In this document: positions 11,132 to 15,357 of the stretch, piece after piece
How positions within the stretch are numbered: position 1 is the first letter of the stretch
Layout: each line of letters opens with the position of its first letter
NCBI RefSeq assembly: GCF_008831285.2
Contig: NW_022204689.1
Coordinates: 1 to 15,357 of the forward strand
DNA from: Nymphaea colorata
Lineage: Eukaryota; Streptophyta; Magnoliopsida; Nymphaeales; Nymphaeaceae
Length of the DNA stretch: 15,357 nt
Direction of reading: 5' to 3'
The notes under the pieces: model-generated
Database searches by the model: none
The model's input: the letters and a program-made list of their open reading frames with translations, nothing else
What the model was told of the DNA's origin: nothing
Position numbers and translations under genes: made by a program

Positions 11132-12046
11132 AATGAATGAGAGTCAAGTCACTATATTGGTCCCTTATAGTTAATCTAATGTATTTCACTTGTTATTACA
11201 TCTATAATGAATGATTTAAATGGTTGAAATCACAAGTTTATATGGATACAAATGGTTGAAGTCACTATATTTGTACACGTGTAGTTAGTCCGATGAGTTG
11301 AATTTGTTGTTACATCTATAGGGAACGTTCTAAAGGATTGAAATCACATGTTCGTACGAATACAAGTGAGATTTAAGTGATTCATATAATCATGCATACT
11401 TAATTGAATGTGTTTAACTTGTTGTTACGTCTATAATAAATGATTTAGTAGATTGAAATCACAAGTTTGTGCGAAAATGAATGAGATTCGAGTGATTCAT
11501 TTGGTGTCTTGTAGTTAACCTATTGTGTTTCACTTGTTATTACATCTTTGATCAATGATTTAAATGATTAAAACTTACAAGTTTGTATGGATATAAAGGA
11601 GACCTATGCATTAGTTTGATCCCTTGTAGTTAGTTCAATAAGTTGAACTAGTTCTTACATCTATGGTGATCGATGTAAGGAATTGAAATCACAAGTTCGT
11701 ATCAATACGAGTGGGATTTAAGTGATTCATTTTATCACACATACGTAATTGAATGTGCTTAACTTGTTGTTACGTCTATATTAAATGATTTAGTAGATTA
11801 AAATCATAGGTTTGTATGAAAATGAATGATATTGGAGTGATTCATTTGGTGTCTTGTAAGTAACCTAATGTGTTTCACTTGTTATTACATATATTTGATC
11901 ACTTATATTTAATTGAGAGATTAAGTGATTCATTTTCACTTGTTATTACATATAATTGATCACTTGTATTTAATTGAATGTGCGTGACCATTTCTTACTT
12001 ACGTATAGAATGACCTAGTGGCTTTGATACCAGAAGTTCGTTTGGA
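11132..12046 (+). repeat. Block I of reference HOR: two B-C-A trimers plus module A*1
   Basis: Monomer map by alignment of the starts and the shared gaaatcac core: B 11139-11254 (116 bp), C 11255-11369 (115), A 11370-11484 (115), B 11485-11600 (116), C 11601-11714 (114), A 11715-11827 (113), then the B/A*1 module 11828-12046. The first B starts with the divergent gagagtcaag, and the first C is also divergent at its start. The second C contains the dyad tcgtatcaatacga at 11697-11710. Copy 2 has lost one trimer from this block. Confidence 0.88.
11828..12046 (+). repeat. Phase-breaking B/A*1 module with 61-bp internal duplication
   Basis: The module begins as a B monomer (gatattggagtgattcattt), leaves B after about 70 bp, and ends as a strongly divergent A (A*) with ttaattgaatgtgcgtgacc and agaatgacctagtggctttg. 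A direct repeat starting cacttgttattac lies at 11876 and 11937, 61 bp apart. A C monomer is absent here, so the B-C-A order resets. Counterparts: 724-942, 3467-3683, 6570-6788, 9719-9934 and 14976-15192 (cut short). Confidence 0.85.
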
Positions 12047-12495
12047 ATACATATATAATGAATGATTTAAATGATTGAAATCACATGTTCATGTGGATAC
12101 AAACGCGTGTAGTTAGTCCGATGAGTTGAATTTATTGTTACAACTATAGTGCACGATCTAAATGATTGAAATCACAAGTTCGTATCAATACAAGTGCGAT
12201 TTAAGTGATTCAAATGATCACACATACTTAATTGAATGTGCTTAACTTGTTGTTACATCCATATTGCTAGATTAAGTGAATTCAAATCACAAGTTTGTGT
12301 GAAAATAAATGAGATTTGAGTGATTCATTTGGTGTCTTATAATTAACCTAATGTGTTTCACTCGTTATGACATCTATGATCAACGATTTAAACGATAAAA
12401 ACTCACAAGTTTATATGGATGTAAAGGAGACCTATGGATTAGTTTAGTTTGATCCCTTGTAGTTTGTTCAATAAGTTGAACATGTTGTTACATCT

Positions 12496-12545
12496 CATTC
12501 ATTTGTATCCATACGCACACTAAATCACTCGTCTCAATACGAGTG
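12496..12545. repeat. Micro-inversion and small hairpin in a C monomer, copy 5
   Basis: The inverted B-end fragment begins at 12496. The 7-bp stem cactcgt/acgagtg closes a 6-nt loop at the point where normal C sequence (atacgagtga) resumes. The element lies in the part of the HOR deleted from copy 4. Confidence 0.7.
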
Positions 12546-12661
12546 AGATTTAAGTGATTCATTTGATCACGCATACTTAATTGAATGTGCTTAACTTGTT
12601 GTTACGTCTATATTAAATGATTTAGTATATTGAAATCATAGGTTTGTATGGAAATGAATGA

Positions 12662-12876
12662 GATTTGAGTGATTCATTTGGTGTCTTGTAGGTAACCTAA
12701 TATGTTTCACTTGTTATTACATATATTTGATCACATATATTTAATTGAGAGATTAAATGATTCATTTTCACTTGTTATTACATATATTTGATCAATATAT
12801 TTAATTGAGTGTGCGTAGCCATTTGTTACATACGTATAGAATGACTTAGTGGCTTGAAATAAGAAGTTCGTTTGGA
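12662..12876 (+). repeat. Phase-breaking B/A*2 module with 61-bp internal duplication
   Basis: Same plan as module A*1, with direct-repeat copies starting at 12708 and 12769. It ends in agtggcttgaaataagaagt. Counterparts: 1554-1768, 4316-4528 and 7401-7615; it is absent from copy 4. The 67-codon minus-strand open frames at 1623-1826, 7470-7673 and 12731-12934 fall here. The matching frame in copy 2 is broken by a one-base deletion near 4486. Confidence 0.85.
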
Positions 12877-13323
12877 AATGAATGAGAGTCAGGTCATTAA
12901 GTTGGTCCCTTACAGTTAATCTAGTGTATTTCACTTGTTATTACATCTATAATGAATGATTTAAATGATTGAAATCGCAAGTTCATATGGATACAAATGG
13001 GATCTATGCATTACTTTGAATGCGTGTAATTAGTCCGATGAGTTGAATTTGTTGTTACATCTATAGTGAACGATCTAAAGGATTGAAATCACGCGTTCGT
13101 ACCAATACAAGTGAGATTTAAATGATTCATATGATCATGCATGCTTAATTGAATGTGTTTAACTTGTTGTTACATCTATATTAAATGATTTAGTAGATCG
13201 AAATCACAAGTTTGTATGAAAATGAATGAGATTCGAGTGATTCATTTGGTGTCTTATGGTTTACCTAATGTGTTCACTAGTTGTTACATTTATAATGATT
13301 CTTAATACGGATGTCCTTAACAA

Positions 13324-13429
13324 GTGATTCATTTGGTGTCATATAGTTAACCTAATGTGTTTCACTTGTAATTTAATTGAATGTGCTTAACAAGTGAATT
13401 AGGTTAACAATAGGCACCAAATGAATCAC
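13324..13429. repeat. Imperfect palindrome, HOR copy 5
   Basis: The left arm is 13324-13368 and the right arm 13391-13429. One g is missing in the right arm (taggcacc for tagggcacc). This element is precisely what the terminal inverted segment has lost. Confidence 0.87.
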
Positions 13430-13570
13430 TCAAATCTCATTCATTTTCATGCAAGCCTGTGATTTCAATCTACTAAATCATTTAACATGGATATAACAAT
13501 AAGTCAAGTACATTCAATAAAGTATGCGTGATCATATGAATCACTTAAATCTGACTCGTATTGGTACGAC
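13391..13570 (-). repeat. Inverted monomer island, HOR copy 5
   Basis: A minus-strand island of C-end, A and B-start, 180 bp, in the same HOR position and with the same breakpoints as in copies 1-4. The inversion therefore predates amplification of the 3.15-kb unit. Confidence 0.9.
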
Positions 13571-14067
13571 TATAGTGCACGATCTAAAGGATTGAAATTA
13601 CAAGTTCGTATCAATACAAGTGCGATTTAATGATTCAAATGATCACACATACTAATTGAATGTGCTTAACTTATTGTTACATCCATGTTGCTTGATTAAG
13701 TGAACTGAAATCACAAGTTTGTATGAAAATGAATGTGATTCGAGTGATTCATTTGGTGTCTTATAGTTAACCTAACGTGTTTCACATGTTATTACATCCA
13801 TGATCAATGATTTAAATAATTAAAACTCACAAGTTTATATGGATATAAAGGAGACCTATGCATTAGTTTGATCCTTTCTAGTTTGTACGATAAGTTGAAC
13901 ATGTTGTTACATCTATAGTGATCGATGCACAAGTTCACATCAATACGAGTGGGATTTAAGTGATTCAATTGATCACGCATATTTAATTGAATGTACTTAA
14001 CTTGTTGTTACGTTTATATTAAATGATTTAGTAAATTCAAATCATAGGTTTATATGAAAATGAATGG

Positions 14068-14282
14068 GATTCGAGTGATTCATTTGGTGTCTTACAGGTA
14101 ACTTAATGTGTTTCACTTGTTATTACATACATTTGATCACTTATGTTTAATCGAGAGATTATGTGATTCATTTTTACTGTTCTTACATACATTTGATAAC
14201 TTATATTTAATTGAATGTGCGTAACCATTTGTTACATACGTATAGAATGACTTAGTGGCTTGAAAAAAGAAGTCCGTTTGGA
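14068..14282 (+). repeat. Phase-breaking B/A*3 module that closes the HOR
   Basis: Same plan, with direct-repeat copies near 14114 and 14174. It ends in cttgaaaaaagaagtccgtt, the phrase used to mark HOR ends. Counterparts: 2964-3129 (truncated), 5665-5880, 8811-9026 and 10916-11131. In copy 5 only, a t is missing near 14178 (tttactgttc for tttacttgttc), and this happens to open a 67-codon minus-strand frame at 14137-14340. Confidence 0.85.
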
Positions 14283-15192
14283 AATGAATGAGAGTCAAGT
14301 CACTATATTGGTCCCTTATAGTTAATCTAATGTATTTCACTTGTTATTACATCTATAATGAATGATTTAAATGGTTGAAATCACAAGTTTATATGGATAC
14401 AAATGGTTGAAGTCACTATATTTGTACACGTGTAGTTAGTCCGATGAGTTGAATTTGTTGTTACATCTATAGGGAACGTTCTAAAGGATGAAATCACATG
14501 TTCGTACGAATACAAGTGAGATTTAAGTGATCATATAATCATGCATACTTAATTGAATGTGTTTAACTTGTTGTTACGTCTATAATAAATGATTTAGTAG
14601 ATTGAAATCACAAGTTTGTGCGAAAATGAATGAGATTCGAGTGACTCATTTGGTGTCTTGTAGTTAACCTATTGTGTTTCACTTGTTATTACATCTTTGA
14701 TCAATTATTTAAATGATTAAAACTTACAAGTTTGTATGGAATAAAGGAGACCTATGCATTAGTTTGATCCCTTGTAGTTAGTTCAATAAGTTGAACTAGT
14801 TCTTACATCTATGGTGATCGATGTAAGGAATTGAAATCACAAGTTCGTATCAATACGAGTGGGATTTAAGTGATTCATTTTATCACACATACGTAATTGA
14901 ATGTGCTTAACTTGTTGTTACGTCTATATTAAATGATTTAGTAGATTAAAATCATAGGTTTGTATGAAAATGAATGATATTGGAGTGATTCATTTGGTGT
15001 CTTGTAAGTAACCTAATGTGTTTCACTTGTTATTACATATATTTGATCACTTATATTTAATTGAGAGAGATTAAGTGATTGATTTTCACTTGTTATTACA
15101 TATAATTGATCACTTGTATTTAATTGAATGTGCGTGACCATTTCTTACTTACGTATAGAATGACCTAGTGGCTTTGATACCAGAAGTTCGTT
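14283..15192 (+). repeat. HOR copy 6 (subfamily 2), block I only
   Basis: This matches block I of copies 3-5, including agggaacgttc near 14470 and module A*1 from 14976. It stops just before the final tggaa of the module, where the sequence switches strand. It carries a few private changes, such as ga duplicated near 15066 and the loss of single bases near 14489, 14531 and 14740. Confidence 0.9.
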
Positions 15193-15357
15193 CCATGTTA
15201 AATGATTTAGTAGATTGAAATCACAGGCTTGCATGAAAATGAATCACTTGTTAAGGACATCCGTATTAAGAATCATTACAAATGTAACAAGTAGTGAAAC
15301 ACATTAGGTTAACTATATGACACCAAATGAATCACTCGAATCTCATTCATTTTCATG
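15193..15357 (-). repeat. Terminal inverted segment: reverse complement of block III
   Basis: Read on the minus strand, this segment matches block III of copy 5 from about 13215 to 13492, but lacks about 112 bp (13327-13438) that hold the palindrome and the start of the inverted island. The loss is bounded by the 8-bp direct repeat attcattt (13327-13334 and 13439-13446), kept once here at 15237-15244. The segment runs off the window end, so it could be a short inverted island or the start of an oppositely oriented array. Confidence 0.88.

Larger units (their letters stand above)
12047..12876 (+). repeat. Block II of reference HOR
   Basis: Monomer map: truncated B 12047-12105 (only its 3' half), shortened C 12106-12197, A 12198-12312, B 12313-12428, C 12429-12546 (carrying a short inverted insert), A 12547-12661, then the B/A*2 module 12662-12876. 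The block therefore starts mid-monomer directly after module A*1, as if joined by an illegitimate recombination. Much of this block is missing from copy 4. Confidence 0.85.
11132..14282 (+). repeat. HOR copy 5 (subfamily 2), full-length reference copy
   Basis: This 3,151-bp copy is the best preserved and is used as the reference. Block I is 11132-12046, block II 12047-12876 and block III 12877-14282. All structural elements are present: three phase-breaking modules, a micro-inversion in block II, and an inverted island with palindrome in block III. A few one-base losses are visible (near 13272, 13414, 13630, 13653 and 14178) against the other copies. Confidence 0.95.
12877..14282 (+). repeat. 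Block III of reference HOR, containing the inverted island
   Basis: Monomer map: B 12884-13000, C 13001-13113, A 13114-13229, broken B from 13230, a second partial B at 13324-13368 that is the left palindrome arm, spacer 13369-13390, inverted island 13391-13570, 3' part of a C 13571-13623, A 13624-13736, B 13737-13852, C 13853-13952 (short, missing about 15 bp before the core), A 13953-14067, then the B/A*3 module 14068-14282. It is the longest and most rearranged of the three blocks. Confidence 0.85.
1..15192 (+). repeat. Satellite array with higher-order repeat, about 3.15-kb period
   Basis: The whole interval is built from monomers of about 115 bp in three types (A, B, C) arranged as B-C-A trimers of about 345 bp, themselves organised into a HOR of about 3.15 kb. 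The period is seen from recurrence of the unique block-end phrase cttgaaaaaagaagtccgtt at about 5, 5857, 9003, 11108 and 14259. Spacing is 3.15 kb where copies are complete, 2.1 kb where copy 4 is deleted, and the phrase is lost at the copy 1/2 junction. No coding, RNA or transposon signature interrupts the array. Such architecture is typical of centromeric or other heterochromatic satellites, but the location is not shown by the sequence, and I do not recognise the family. Confidence 0.96.

Noticed and set aside
15193-15357. Simple foldback (missed-adapter) read artefact at the window end
   Set aside because: The sequence after the flip is not the complement of the preceding bases; it corresponds to a different HOR position. 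Another kind of chimera remains possible and is listed as a finding.
1-15357. CRISPR array, because of the regular repeats
   Set aside because: Repeat units are about 115 bp with no unique spacers between them, and the HOR structure is that of a eukaryotic satellite.

Overview
The window is wholly non-coding tandem satellite DNA from a eukaryotic nuclear genome. It is AT-rich (about two thirds A+T by eye). I see no credible gene, RNA gene, transposon, telomere repeat or CRISPR array. A plant or similar large eukaryotic genome is the most natural source, but I do not recognise the family. Centromeric, pericentromeric, subtelomeric and interstitial origins cannot be told apart from this sequence.

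The array is a three-level hierarchy. Level 1 is a monomer of about 113-118 bp, in three related types. A starts like gatttaagtgattcatttga, B like gattcgagtgattcatttgg, and C like gacctatgcattagtttgat. All three share a core close to ttgaaatcacaagtt near their 3' part. Level 2 is the ordered trimer B-C-A, about 344-346 bp. Level 3 is a higher-order repeat (HOR) of about 3.15 kb. It has three blocks (I about 915 bp, II about 830 bp, III about 1,405 bp). Each block ends in a degenerate B/A* module that breaks the B-C-A phase. Block III also carries a 180-bp inverted island headed by an imperfect palindrome.

Layout: 1-28, tail of a preceding HOR; copy 1, 29-3129; copy 2, 3130-5880 (lacks one trimer and other small pieces); copy 3, 5881-9026 (full); copy 4, 9027-11131 (lacks about 1.03 kb, nine monomer lengths); copy 5, 11132-14282 (full, used as the reference); copy 6, 14283-15192 (block I only). 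At 15192/15193 the array abruptly switches strand, and 15193-15357 is a reverse-complement piece of block III that has lost the palindrome.

Copies 1-2 share diagnostic bases that differ from copies 3-6, so there are two local subfamilies. Many differences between copies are single-base deletions inside short homopolymers. They cluster tightly in places (about 4016-4055 and about 9690-10225), which looks like uncorrected long-read error. Some structural differences, chiefly the copy 4 deletion, may therefore be assembly artefacts. The only longer open frames, 67 codons on the minus strand, are repeat by-products and not genes.
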